From contig JBDKVA010000018.1 in the NCBI GenBank assembly GCA_039679375.1, positions 1 through 34,509 on the forward strand: DNA of 34,509 nucleotides, given 5' to 3'. The notes under the pieces are model-generated. The model did not search any database. It saw nothing but the letters and a program-made list of their open reading frames with translations, and had not been told where the DNA came from. Made by a program: the position numbers and the translations under genes. The first letter of the stretch is position 1, and every line of letters starts with the position of its first letter. This stretch comes from JBDKVA01 sp039679375. Lineage in GTDB: Bacteria; Bacillota; Clostridia; Acetivibrionales; DTU013. Of the stretch, positions 17,592 through 25,219 are shown piece after piece.

Positions 17592-17620
17592 ATAATATAC
17601 AACGATTATAAACATGTCAA
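17592..17620 (-). promoter_or_regulatory. Predicted sigma-A promoter of the epimerase-transglutaminase-URO-D set
   Basis: Minus strand: TTGACA (17615-17620), 17-bp spacer, TATTAT (17592-17597). This is a near-consensus promoter giving a leader of about 165 nt before the ATG at 17421. Confidence 0.7.
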
Positions 17621-17696
17621 CATTATAGAATTAAGTATTATAATGGAACACATTATTAAAAATGCCCATTATATATTCATATAACAGGCACTCGGA

Positions 17697-17717
17697 GACC
17701 TCCGCAGTTCGGCGGTC
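17697..17717 (-). terminator. Possible terminator hairpin after the ceramidase-like gene
   Basis: GACCTCCG (17697-17704) pairs with CGGCGGTC (17710-17717) with one mismatch and a 5-base loop, 14 bp beyond the stop codon. No T-run follows on the minus strand, so the call is tentative. Confidence 0.4.
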
Positions 17718-17730
17718 AAGATATACCGCT

Positions 17731-18996
17731 TTATAATGTTAAAATATCCTTGATTTCCTTTGTGAGTATTTTTTCAATCGAACTGCCATACTTCGAAGGA
17801 AATGAGAAATAAGCATAGCTGTCTTCCGGCTCATATCCGCCCTCTTTAAACATATTCTCCGTCGGTATGTAGCCTTCCGTACCGTTCGTATAGGCAGCCG
17901 CAACAAGAAAGCCGTCTGAAAAGGCTTGTCTGGCATAAAGGCTGTATCCGGAGCAGACTTCACCGCTCATTCCGATAAACACGAGTTTCTTACCGATTGA
18001 AATACGCTGAATGATGAATGGTCTGCTGTTCTTTAGATTTTCGTAATTTTGCAGCATTTTTTCCGCCCATTCTTTCTTACCTGGATCGTTTTGCTGTTTT
18101 GCATCTTCATAATATTCTCTGGGCGGTATTGCTTGAAGGGGAATATGAATGCGGGATATAGCCGTAAGAATATTGATATCCTCAATTTTTTGCATACTGC
18201 CTTCACATGCATCGATCACATTCTGACCAAGCAAGCTTCCATAGCTGTCTACATCGTTCCATGTACCCGGACGGAAGCGGCCGTTTTCCATGGTCCTTGC
18301 CCGGATATCCCCACAGCAGCCTTGCATGAAAAATGCAACAATCCCTTTTCCGAAGTGATCCTCGATCGTTTTTCTTGCATATCCCGGAAAATCTGCGCTT
18401 ACATTATTTGTCTTTGCTATGCTGGGATGGCAGGCATAATTGAAAAGAACAGCCTTAACTCTGCTTCCGGTGCAGAATTTCAATACCGTAACATTGTCAT
18501 CGATCAGGCCGTCCTTATTCGGTGCAAATAATACCTTCCCTTCGGAGATCAGCCTTCTGCTTATGCCAATATCTGATTTCGTCACGGCTGTATATAATTC
18601 CGCTTCCTCCAGGTCATTCAAAGCATCCTCGAAAGCGGAAAAAAGCTTGTTTCTTAAAAATGCAAGGTAATCCGCGTCTGCTCTGCCAACCAGGTCAAGC
18701 ATATATGTCAGGGTCTGAGGGCCGCTGTGCGTATGGGAGGCATTGAAAAAAACCTCCTCCTCACGGTAGCCAAACCGGTGATATATACTGCTTTTCAAAT
18801 CCTTTACAATTTCAAGGTCGAATCCGATGATATCGGCGCACACGAATGCAGCCCTCTTTCCATTGTGTTCAATAACCATGACGCTTAAGGAAATATCATC
18901 GTGTATGCCGGCGGATTTCCTGTCGGGTGCGGCAAACCCGGCAAGGTCAACCGGAAATTCCGGGCTTATTATAGCCTTCTTAACACCTATTTTCAT
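17731..18996 (-). CDS. Neutral/alkaline ceramidase-like N-terminal domain hydrolase
   Basis: Product of 421 residues, no signal peptide. It matches the N-terminal catalytic domain of neutral ceramidases: NASHTHSGPQ (H88, H90), FNYACHPSIA (H190), GMSGEVCSGYSLYARQ (E346) and AYTNGTEGYIPTE (Y376). These correspond to the zinc-ligand blocks of the Pseudomonas enzyme. The usual C-terminal beta domain is missing (about 420 versus 650 or more residues). Short stand-alone members are common in sugar-catabolism loci and need not cleave ceramide; hydrolysis of another amide or ester is likely. The gene begins 10 bp after the permease stop and is the last gene of transport operon 2. Its ribosome binding site AAAGGA overlaps the permease's last codons. 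Confidence 0.85.
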   Translation of the reverse strand: MKIGVKKAIISPEFPVDLAGFAAPDRKSAGIHDDISLSVMVIEHNGKRAAFVCADIIGFDLEIVKDLKSSIYHRFGYREEEVFFNASHTHSGPQTLTYMLDLVGRADADYLAFLRNKLFSAFEDALNDLEEAELYTAVTKSDIGISRRLISEGKVLFAPNKDGLIDDNVTVLKFCTGSRVKAVLFNYACHPSIAKTNNVSADFPGYARKTIEDHFGKGIVAFFMQGCCGDIRARTMENGRFRPGTWNDVDSYGSLLGQNVIDACEGSMQKIEDINILTAISRIHIPLQAIPPREYYEDAKQQNDPGKKEWAEKMLQNYENLKNSRPFIIQRISIGKKLVFIGMSGEVCSGYSLYARQAFSDGFLVAAAYTNGTEGYIPTENMFKEGGYEPEDSYAYFSFPSKYGSSIEKILTKEIKDILTL

Positions 18997-19006
18997 GATT
19001 GCTTCA

Positions 19007-19891
19007 TTATCCTTTTACTGAACCAGCCAGTATTCCTTTCACAAAATATTTTTGTACAAATGGATATACCGATACAATCGGCAATGATACCAATATAATA
19101 CAAGCCATCTGATAATTTTGCGGGGGTATGACGTCAGCGCCTACAACAGCAGGGGCATTTTCAGCATTGTTTGCAAGAAACTTTTCAAACACGACTGCTC
19201 TGAGGTAATATTGCATTGTCCACATTTCTCTTCTATCCGTATATAAAAGTACCGGGAACCACATATTCCAGCAATTCAGAACAATAAACATGCCGATTGC
19301 CGCAGCTGTAGGTTTAATGACAGGAATGATTATGTTAAACAATACTTTGTATTCCCCGGCGCCATCTATGTAGGCCGCTTCGATAAGGTCAGGCGGAATG
19401 GCCTCGACCTGGCTTTTTACTACTATAATATAAAATACATTAACCAGTACGGGAAGAATATATGCAAGGTATGTATTATTAAGTCTCAAATACTTTGATA
19501 CAAGAAGGTATGAAGGTATGAGACCACCCGAGAAATACATTGTGACGACAAAAAAATAAACAAAAAATTTTTTCCCCAAAAAATATTTTTTAGACAGTGC
19601 ATATGCAACCATAATTATAACGACAAGTGAAAAAACTGTGCTCGCAGCAGTAATAATTACGGTATTTATCAAAGATCGCTTGAATATGGCTTCACCTATA
19701 AGCTTTATGTATGCGGCAGGGTTAAACCCTACCGGCAGAAGGCCTACGCCAAGAGTAGTGATCGCCCTGCTGTTGCTGACCGATACGCTGAATATATGCA
19801 TTATAGGCAATAACACTGTAGCCATTATAATAAACATTAAAAATATATTCAATACCTGAAATACTTTTTCTCCGGATGTCCTTTTCACCAT
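19007..19891 (-). CDS. Carbohydrate ABC transporter permease (LplC/YtcP type), system 2
   Basis: Product of 294 residues with about six membrane helices. The EAA loop is DLIEAAYIDGAGEYKVLFNIIIPVIKP and the tail FVQKYFVKGILAGSVKG is characteristic of YtcP-like permeases. It starts 12 bp after the partner permease and is followed after 10 bp by the ceramidase-like gene, which indicates one transcript. The sequence differs clearly from the system 1 counterpart, so the two transporters probably carry different ligands. Confidence 0.95.
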   Translation of the reverse strand: MVKRTSGEKVFQVLNIFLMFIIMATVLLPIMHIFSVSVSNSRAITTLGVGLLPVGFNPAAYIKLIGEAIFKRSLINTVIITAASTVFSLVVIIMVAYALSKKYFLGKKFFVYFFVVTMYFSGGLIPSYLLVSKYLRLNNTYLAYILPVLVNVFYIIVVKSQVEAIPPDLIEAAYIDGAGEYKVLFNIIIPVIKPTAAAIGMFIVLNCWNMWFPVLLYTDRREMWTMQYYLRAVVFEKFLANNAENAPAVVGADVIPPQNYQMACIILVSLPIVSVYPFVQKYFVKGILAGSVKG

Positions 19892-19903
19892 AAGATTCCC
19901 TCC

Positions 19904-20818
19904 TTACCACAATGACCATTTTGCAAAAGATTTTGCCATGCGGTTTGTTGTATATACAAGAATGAAATTCACAACAGATTGGGTAAAGCCTATCGCTGTG
20001 GTAAGTGAATAGCGGGCTTGCTCAATACCAAGCCGGTATGTATATGTGCTTATTACGTCTCCGACCTCATATACAAGAGGATTATACAGCAGAAATATCT
20101 GTTCAAAACCTATGGAAACCAGAGTGCCTACTTGCAGGACCAAAAGTACGATGGCCATCGTTTTAATGCCCGGGAGAGTGATATGCCATGCCTGTCTCAA
20201 TTTTCCCGCGCCATCCATTCTTGCAGCTTCATATAGCTGTACGTCTATGGATGCGATAGCGGCCAGATAATACACCGCATTCATACCAAAACTTTTCCAT
20301 ACGCCGGTTAGTACTATGATAGGCCTGAAGTATTCCTTTTTGGCCAGAAAGTGAATGGGTTCCATACCAAATATATTTTTAAATAAACCATTAAGAGCAC
20401 CTGTGCTTGGAGATAGAACAGATGTGATGATACCTGCGGCTACAACCCACGAAATAAAGTATGGAAGATAGCTGACTGTCTGAGTTAATTTTTTTAACTT
20501 TGTCGACCATAATTCATTAAGAAGGATGGCAAAGATAACCGGCACGGGAAAACCTATTATTATTTGCATAATATTAATAGTGATTGTATTCTTCATGACA
20601 CGCCAGAAATTTTCATCCAGCAGGAAAAATGCGAAATTTTTAAATCCTACCCATTCGCTGTTGATGATACCTGTAAACGGATTATAATCTTTAAATGCGA
20701 TCACAACTCCAAAAAGCGGTATATAATGAAATATGACCACTAAGAGAACACCCGGCAGCAACAGGCCATACATCGGAAGATCCCTGGTTTTTTTGAATAT
20801 ATGGGGTCTAGGCTTCAT
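19904..20818 (-). CDS. Carbohydrate ABC transporter permease (LplB/YteP type), system 2
   Basis: Product of 304 residues. An in-frame ATG lies at 20887, but GGAGG 9 bases before the ATG at 20818 and the sequence MKPRPHIFKKTRDLPMYGLLLPG decide the later start. The upstream extension would also cover the intercistronic hairpin. Typical blocks are IPLFGVVIAFKDYNPFTGI, SEWVGFKNFAFFLLD and the EAA loop QLYEAARMDGAGKLRQAWHITLPG. It works with the neighbouring permease and binding protein as an importer; the ATPase must come from elsewhere. Confidence 0.95.
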   Translation of the reverse strand: MKPRPHIFKKTRDLPMYGLLLPGVLLVVIFHYIPLFGVVIAFKDYNPFTGIINSEWVGFKNFAFFLLDENFWRVMKNTITINIMQIIIGFPVPVIFAILLNELWSTKLKKLTQTVSYLPYFISWVVAAGIITSVLSPSTGALNGLFKNIFGMEPIHFLAKKEYFRPIIVLTGVWKSFGMNAVYYLAAIASIDVQLYEAARMDGAGKLRQAWHITLPGIKTMAIVLLVLQVGTLVSIGFEQIFLLYNPLVYEVGDVISTYTYRLGIEQARYSLTTAIGFTQSVVNFILVYTTNRMAKSFAKWSLW

Positions 20819-20867
20819 CTTTCTATTCCTCCGGTCTTCAGTCTTATTAAAAAATAACGTTAAAACC

Positions 20868-20902
20868 AATTTCAGCGGGGATCGCAATTCCCCGCTGAAA
20901 TT
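20868..20902 (-). terminator. Strong hairpin between binding-protein and permease genes of system 2
   Basis: A perfect 14-bp inverted repeat (AATTTCAGCGGGGA, 20868-20881, and TCCCCGCTGAAATT, 20889-20902) has a 7-base loop and lies 18 bp after the binding-protein stop. On the minus strand a T-rich stretch including TTTTTT follows about 20 bases later. It probably causes partial termination or protects the upstream mRNA, giving more binding protein than permease. Confidence 0.75.
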
Positions 20903-20920
20903 ACAGGACTAACGAGATTA

Positions 20921-22549
20921 TTACATGGCTGCCTTTTTTTGAGCTTCAGGAAGCTTCGCATTGTACTCATCAGTAATAAATTGATATTTTTTCATAAAGC
21001 TCGCTGCCTGTGCGTCAAATTCTGTCATGCTGATTTCGCCTATCATAGCTTTGACGGTAATCGTTCTTGCTTCATTTGTTGCTTCCGTGAGCCTTGTCAC
21101 AGTATCCTTATCAAGAGTTATCAAGCTGTACGGATTCATTTGCACTGAATTCAAATCGGCCAGTGCTTTATCCGCCTGTTCAAGGAACAGCTTCTGATAT
21201 TTTTCCTTACCGGCGCTGTCATATTTGGTGTTGGCAATATTAGTCTTTGCCAGCAGTTCCAGTTCTTCCTTTGTATTAAAGCCGAATAGCATGCCGTACA
21301 TCAGACGCCAATTGGTTTCACTTGCTTTAACATAATCAGGCACCTTTTCACCGTTGACTACATTGTACTCAATTCCTTCACGGCCCCATACAGTGAGATT
21401 ATTGCACTCGTCGGAAAGAAGCGCTTCAAGGAATCTTACAGCAGCCTCCTTCTTTTTGCTGGTGGAGCTGATTGCCACACAGTGGGCTCCTATGCTGGGA
21501 GGACCGTCATACACGGCGATGGGATCTATTCTGTCATCATTTATCTTTGGAAATTGGCTGGGGACAAACATAGCGCCTGTTATATTGTTGGATGTAAAAC
21601 GGTCAATCCATGTAGCCAGCGCAGTAAGATTCTGCTGATTTATCAGAACATTTTTATTAAGCCTCTTATCCTGAAAATCCTGCGCCTTGCTTGTCACAAA
21701 CTCCTTGTCCATTAAGCCTTCCGTAAGCATAGTCTGATATATTTTTAAGGCGTCCTTGTAAAGAGGATTTTCAAATGCAGGTATGATCTTGCCCTTATAA
21801 AATTGCCAGCTGACTCCGTCGCTCGCACAGCCGTATGACTTGAAGACAAACTCGCAGTAATGGAGATTCTCCCGGCTGGTGTAAGGTATAGAATCAGGAT
21901 ATTTGGCCTTCACTTTTCTCATAGCGTCGAGCCATTCTTCCATGGTAGCCGGCATACTGGCGTAGCCTACGCTTTCAAGCAGGTCATACCTGACTCCGAA
22001 TAAATTGCAGTCGCCGTCTACGGGCAAGCTGCGCAAAGAATAAATTTTCCCGTCATTAGCCTTCATCAGTTCGATAAATTTGGCTGAATAACGCTTTTTC
22101 ATAATATCGGATCCGTTTATAGTGTCCGTAAGTTCCATTAAAGCGCCGTTCTGACCATAAGTGTTTACCTCATTGGCCGCGGGGATATGAACTACATCGC
22201 ATATATTGCCGGAAGACATCATGAGATTGAACTTCGTCTTATAATCGGAATACGGCGGAACGACAGCTTCCTCAATTTCTACATTGGCAAGCTTTGCGAT
22301 CTCGTCCAGAACGAAATTATTTTTATAATTGAAATTATCGGGTATGGTAAGTCCTGATGTGATATAGAATATTCTGATTTTGTCCGGGGCCGCCTTAACT
22401 TCGGCAGTCGGGCTCGCGGATGCGGCAGACGGGCTTGCAGATGAATCTGAGGCGGGAGTATTGTCGGATGATCCTTCCTTTGAACATCCTGTCATTAAGA
22501 TCGATACCAATAGAAAGACGGATATTAGTAATACTAAAGATTTTTTCAT
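20921..22549 (-). CDS. Extracellular solute-binding lipoprotein, system 2
   Basis: Product of 542 residues. A short lipoprotein signal ends in LMTGC (Cys22) and is followed by a Ser/Ala/Pro/Asp-rich linker. The mature protein has features of large family-1 sugar-binding proteins: IFYITSGLTIPDNFNYKNN, FNLMMSSGNICDVVHIPA and KKEAAVRFLEALLSDECNNLTVWGREGIEY. GGGGG before TACTTATA supports the start at 22549. First gene of operon 2, with a strong promoter about 95 bp upstream and a putative operator just inside the transcript. Ligand unknown. Confidence 0.93.
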   Translation of the reverse strand: MKKSLVLLISVFLLVSILMTGCSKEGSSDNTPASDSSASPSAASASPTAEVKAAPDKIRIFYITSGLTIPDNFNYKNNFVLDEIAKLANVEIEEAVVPPYSDYKTKFNLMMSSGNICDVVHIPAANEVNTYGQNGALMELTDTINGSDIMKKRYSAKFIELMKANDGKIYSLRSLPVDGDCNLFGVRYDLLESVGYASMPATMEEWLDAMRKVKAKYPDSIPYTSRENLHYCEFVFKSYGCASDGVSWQFYKGKIIPAFENPLYKDALKIYQTMLTEGLMDKEFVTSKAQDFQDKRLNKNVLINQQNLTALATWIDRFTSNNITGAMFVPSQFPKINDDRIDPIAVYDGPPSIGAHCVAISSTSKKKEAAVRFLEALLSDECNNLTVWGREGIEYNVVNGEKVPDYVKASETNWRLMYGMLFGFNTKEELELLAKTNIANTKYDSAGKEKYQKLFLEQADKALADLNSVQMNPYSLITLDKDTVTRLTEATNEARTITVKAMIGEISMTEFDAQAASFMKKYQFITDEYNAKLPEAQKKAAM

Positions 22550-22616
22550 TATAAGTACCCCCTATCTGAAAATTGGTTTTTGTTAGATTTCTTTTCTTGA
22601 CATGACGCCTGGAATG

Positions 22617-22636
22617 AAACGTGTGCGCACCCGTTT
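22617..22636. promoter_or_regulatory. 20-bp palindrome at the start of operon 2
   Basis: AAACG-TG-TGCGCA-CC-CGTTT is symmetric apart from the two 2-base spacers. It begins about 3 bases after the predicted transcription start, the usual place of a repressor roadblock. The AAACG/CGTTT arms recall LacI-family operators, but no LacI-type gene is in the window. Confidence 0.55.
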
Positions 22637-22645
22637 TCTGTTTTC

Positions 22646-22674
22646 ATTATAACGACGTGAAGAGCGCAGTTCAA
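22646..22674 (-). promoter_or_regulatory. Predicted sigma-A promoter of transport operon 2
   Basis: Minus strand: TTGAAC (22669-22674), 17-bp spacer, perfect TATAAT (22646-22651). Transcription would start near 22639 with a leader of about 90 nt. Confidence 0.75.
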
Positions 22675-22683
22675 TTCTGACTT

Positions 22684-22693
22684 TCCCGCGGGA
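22684..22693. promoter_or_regulatory. TCCCGCGGGA palindrome upstream of the -35 box
   Basis: A perfect 10-bp palindrome, centred about 50 bp before the predicted start of operon 2, where activators often bind. It stands out as GC-rich in an otherwise AT-rich spacer. The 798-residue regulator encoded just upstream is one candidate to bind here; this is inference. Confidence 0.4.
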
Positions 22694-22782
22694 TAAAATC
22701 ATACCTGCCCGATAGCCGTGCATTCAGGCTATTTGCATGAATAACAATTTTTCTATAACGACTTTAGTCGGAAGCATGCGTT

Positions 22783-25179
22783 TTATGAATGCGTTAAATT
22801 TTTCTGCCGATACTCTCCCGGAGTACACCCGAACATTAATTTAAATCTGCTTATAAAATACTGCGGGGTAGAATAACCCATCAGCGAGGATATTTCTTCT
22901 ACCTTCAGGCCGCTGTTAAGCAGCAAAGACCGGCTATGATTCAATTTTAGATTGGTAATATAATCAACGAACTTAACATTTGTCTCATTTTTAAAAACCT
23001 TGCTCAGGTATTTCTCACTTACACCCAATTCCCCGGCAATATGTTTCAAAGAAATTTGATTGCTTTGTATCTCACGGTCAATCAATTTTTTTGCCTTATT
23101 GACCAACTCCATATTACTGCCTGAGCCGGTCTTTTCTCTTGCATCGAATACGTAGTTGATAATATTTGTCAGCCTGGTATCAAACTCAAATATATTTGTT
23201 ATTGTCTTTAACCCTTCATATAAGTCGGCGCCGTACTCTTCACCGTTCGTATGTATAAATTCCTTCACGGAGGAGACACATGCCGATAATGATGCCATTG
23301 CCTGCCGGTATGAGAAATTGCCTGTCCTTAAAGTAACAAGCACTTCTTTTAAATCAGATATGGACTTTTCGCGATCCAGGCTTTTGAGTGAGTTAGCAAA
23401 GTTGTTCAACTGCAATTTGTTTGGAACTCGGTTTCCTTCTTCCCGGAATAATATCTCCGAAGGGGAATAGAGGTGCTTTTCGGGGAAAATGTAACTGTAA
23501 TCAAGACCAAGAACGGCTAATCTGAGTGATTTATTCATTTGCAGAATATCCGTATCCGGTTCGCCGAAAGCCAGATATTTGGATAGTACCATTTTCCCGC
23601 CGGTGCATTCAAGAAATTTCCATGCCAGGTTCATCAGCCCGGCTTCATCCAGGTCATGGTTGATCACTGCCTTGATGATATTATCTTTTTCATAGAGAAT
23701 ACAGATTGAAGATATTGTAGAAAAAGTATCTTCAAACTGTGATATAAGCCGTTTCTTTTCATACTCAAATTCAGTTGCATCTTCCACGCATACGGGACCG
23801 GCAACTTTCACTGCAGCAGCGCAATAAAGCTTATACGGCATACTTATGCCAAGTGCGTTCATCCTTGTGAAGATTTCATTACGATGCGGCGGATTGTCAG
23901 AAAGCAAGGCATTTAAAAAGTTAATTTTACATATGGGCATGATCTCTTTTATTTCTTTATCCTTCTCTTTCATTGCACTCTGCAAACCGTTAAGAGTGCT
24001 ATTTATCAGCATATATTCATTTTTCTCCTTCATCCCGTCAGCGGAGAACAGAATAGCGCGGCAAGCATTGGCAATTGTCTTCAATGGCCTTGCCAGCCTT
24101 TTTGCAGCAAAAAATGATATGAATAGACCTATTACTGTTGAAAGTAGCGAAACCAGTACAACCGTTTTGGCAAAAAAACGGGCGGCAGAAGTAACCTCTT
24201 TCATAGGAGCAACTGAAATGTACCTCCAATCGCTATAATCAGATATCTGGTATGATACGACAGTCGGTATGCCATCCACCTGTGCTTTGAAATAGCCGGG
24301 TTTGGCGGCACTGAAAATAGTACCGGAATAATACCCCAATTCAGATATATTTTTTCCGGCATAGCTGCTGTCCGTGTGGCATAGGATCAAACCATCCCTA
24401 TCTGCGATCATAATGCTGCCCAGGTCTTCCGAAGCCACTTTTTTCAATAGGTTTGAAAATATTTCACTGTTTACTGTTATAATGATGGCTCCATTAATCT
24501 TTCTGTTGTACCCATAAGTCAGCCTTACAGCGTGGATGAGTGATTCGGGCAGTTTGTGTCCGGAGGATTCCCGCAATTTATAATCCAGTGTTGCGCCATA
24601 ATCAAACAGCAATCCGATATTATCCGGATTATTATTTGCACTGCTGACCGTTTTCCAGTAATGCCTGAGGTTTTCCTGATTTTCCGGACTGTTATAAAGG
24701 TTGTGGCGGATATAGTCCGTCGATACCAATAATTCATTATCTTTGTAGAAAATTGACAGAGAGTAGATGAGTGGATTTACCAATTTCATATCGGTGAGAT
24801 ACCTGCTGACCTCATATACATCTGCGGTATTATTCTCCAGAGGCTTGTTAAAGTAACTGTCCAGGTATGAATTGTTATTCACGTCATTTAATATTTTAAC
24901 GGAGATGTCATTAATATTTTTTAGTATAAGAGAATCCACACTATTTTTATATTGGCTCAAAAGCTTGTTGCTTGATGCGATTGTATGGTCGGTTATAAAT
25001 GTGCCGAGTATCTGATAAAAAAACACCCCCATAATAAGAGTACATATTATAATAATCAACACATATGAAAAAAGCACAGAAGGTAAAAACGACGGGAAGG
25101 GACGATTGACGGGCGCACCGGGATGCAGTATTCCATGCTTGTCATTCCGTTTTATTGAAGAAAAAATTTTATAAGTCAT
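22783..25179 (-). CDS. Membrane-bound AraC-type regulator with extracellular sensing domain (YesS/YtdP-like)
   Basis: Product of 798 residues, AAGGAGTG 8 bases before the ATG. A cytoplasmic N-terminus is followed by a membrane helix (about 34-58), a roughly 280-residue extracellular Cache-like region (GSIMIADRDGLILCHTDSSY, YQISDYSDWRYISVAPM) and a second helix (VVLVSLLSTVIGLFISFFAA). A long cytoplasmic part then leads to two AraC-family helix-turn-helix motifs in the last 100 residues (LKHIAGELGVSEKYLSKVFKNE; VEEISSLMGYSTPQYFISRFKLMFGCTPGEYR). This is a one-protein sugar receptor and transcription factor, like YesS in B. subtilis. It lies between the enolase-like gene (40 bp) and transport operon 2, which it likely controls. 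Confidence 0.9.
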   Translation of the reverse strand: MTYKIFSSIKRNDKHGILHPGAPVNRPFPSFLPSVLFSYVLIIIICTLIMGVFFYQILGTFITDHTIASSNKLLSQYKNSVDSLILKNINDISVKILNDVNNNSYLDSYFNKPLENNTADVYEVSRYLTDMKLVNPLIYSLSIFYKDNELLVSTDYIRHNLYNSPENQENLRHYWKTVSSANNNPDNIGLLFDYGATLDYKLRESSGHKLPESLIHAVRLTYGYNRKINGAIIITVNSEIFSNLLKKVASEDLGSIMIADRDGLILCHTDSSYAGKNISELGYYSGTIFSAAKPGYFKAQVDGIPTVVSYQISDYSDWRYISVAPMKEVTSAARFFAKTVVLVSLLSTVIGLFISFFAAKRLARPLKTIANACRAILFSADGMKEKNEYMLINSTLNGLQSAMKEKDKEIKEIMPICKINFLNALLSDNPPHRNEIFTRMNALGISMPYKLYCAAAVKVAGPVCVEDATEFEYEKKRLISQFEDTFSTISSICILYEKDNIIKAVINHDLDEAGLMNLAWKFLECTGGKMVLSKYLAFGEPDTDILQMNKSLRLAVLGLDYSYIFPEKHLYSPSEILFREEGNRVPNKLQLNNFANSLKSLDREKSISDLKEVLVTLRTGNFSYRQAMASLSACVSSVKEFIHTNGEEYGADLYEGLKTITNIFEFDTRLTNIINYVFDAREKTGSGSNMELVNKAKKLIDREIQSNQISLKHIAGELGVSEKYLSKVFKNETNVKFVDYITNLKLNHSRSLLLNSGLKVEEISSLMGYSTPQYFISRFKLMFGCTPGEYRQKNLTHS

Positions 25180-25219
25180 AATAAATCACTCCTTATAGCG
25201 TCTTCATGTATTCCGGACT

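Larger units (their letters stand above)
17422..17730. other. 309-bp intergenic region
   Basis: No gene is seen. The region holds the promoter and a long leader for the epimerase gene, a leader hairpin, a hairpin after the ceramidase-like gene, and AT-rich dyads upstream of the promoter. Among these are ATAATG and CATTAT around a 5-base spacer at about 17640-17655, with a further CCATTAT at about 17666-17672. The dyads sit 20-55 bp above the -35 box, where an activator could bind. Confidence 0.5.

Noticed and set aside
18049..18531. Plus-strand open frame of 160 codons opposite the ceramidase-like gene
   Set aside because: It lies within a gene whose zinc motifs are intact; no promoter or binding site supports it.
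22617..22636. CcpA catabolite-response (cre) site
   Set aside because: The arms AAACG/CGTTT are too far apart for the 14-bp cre consensus.
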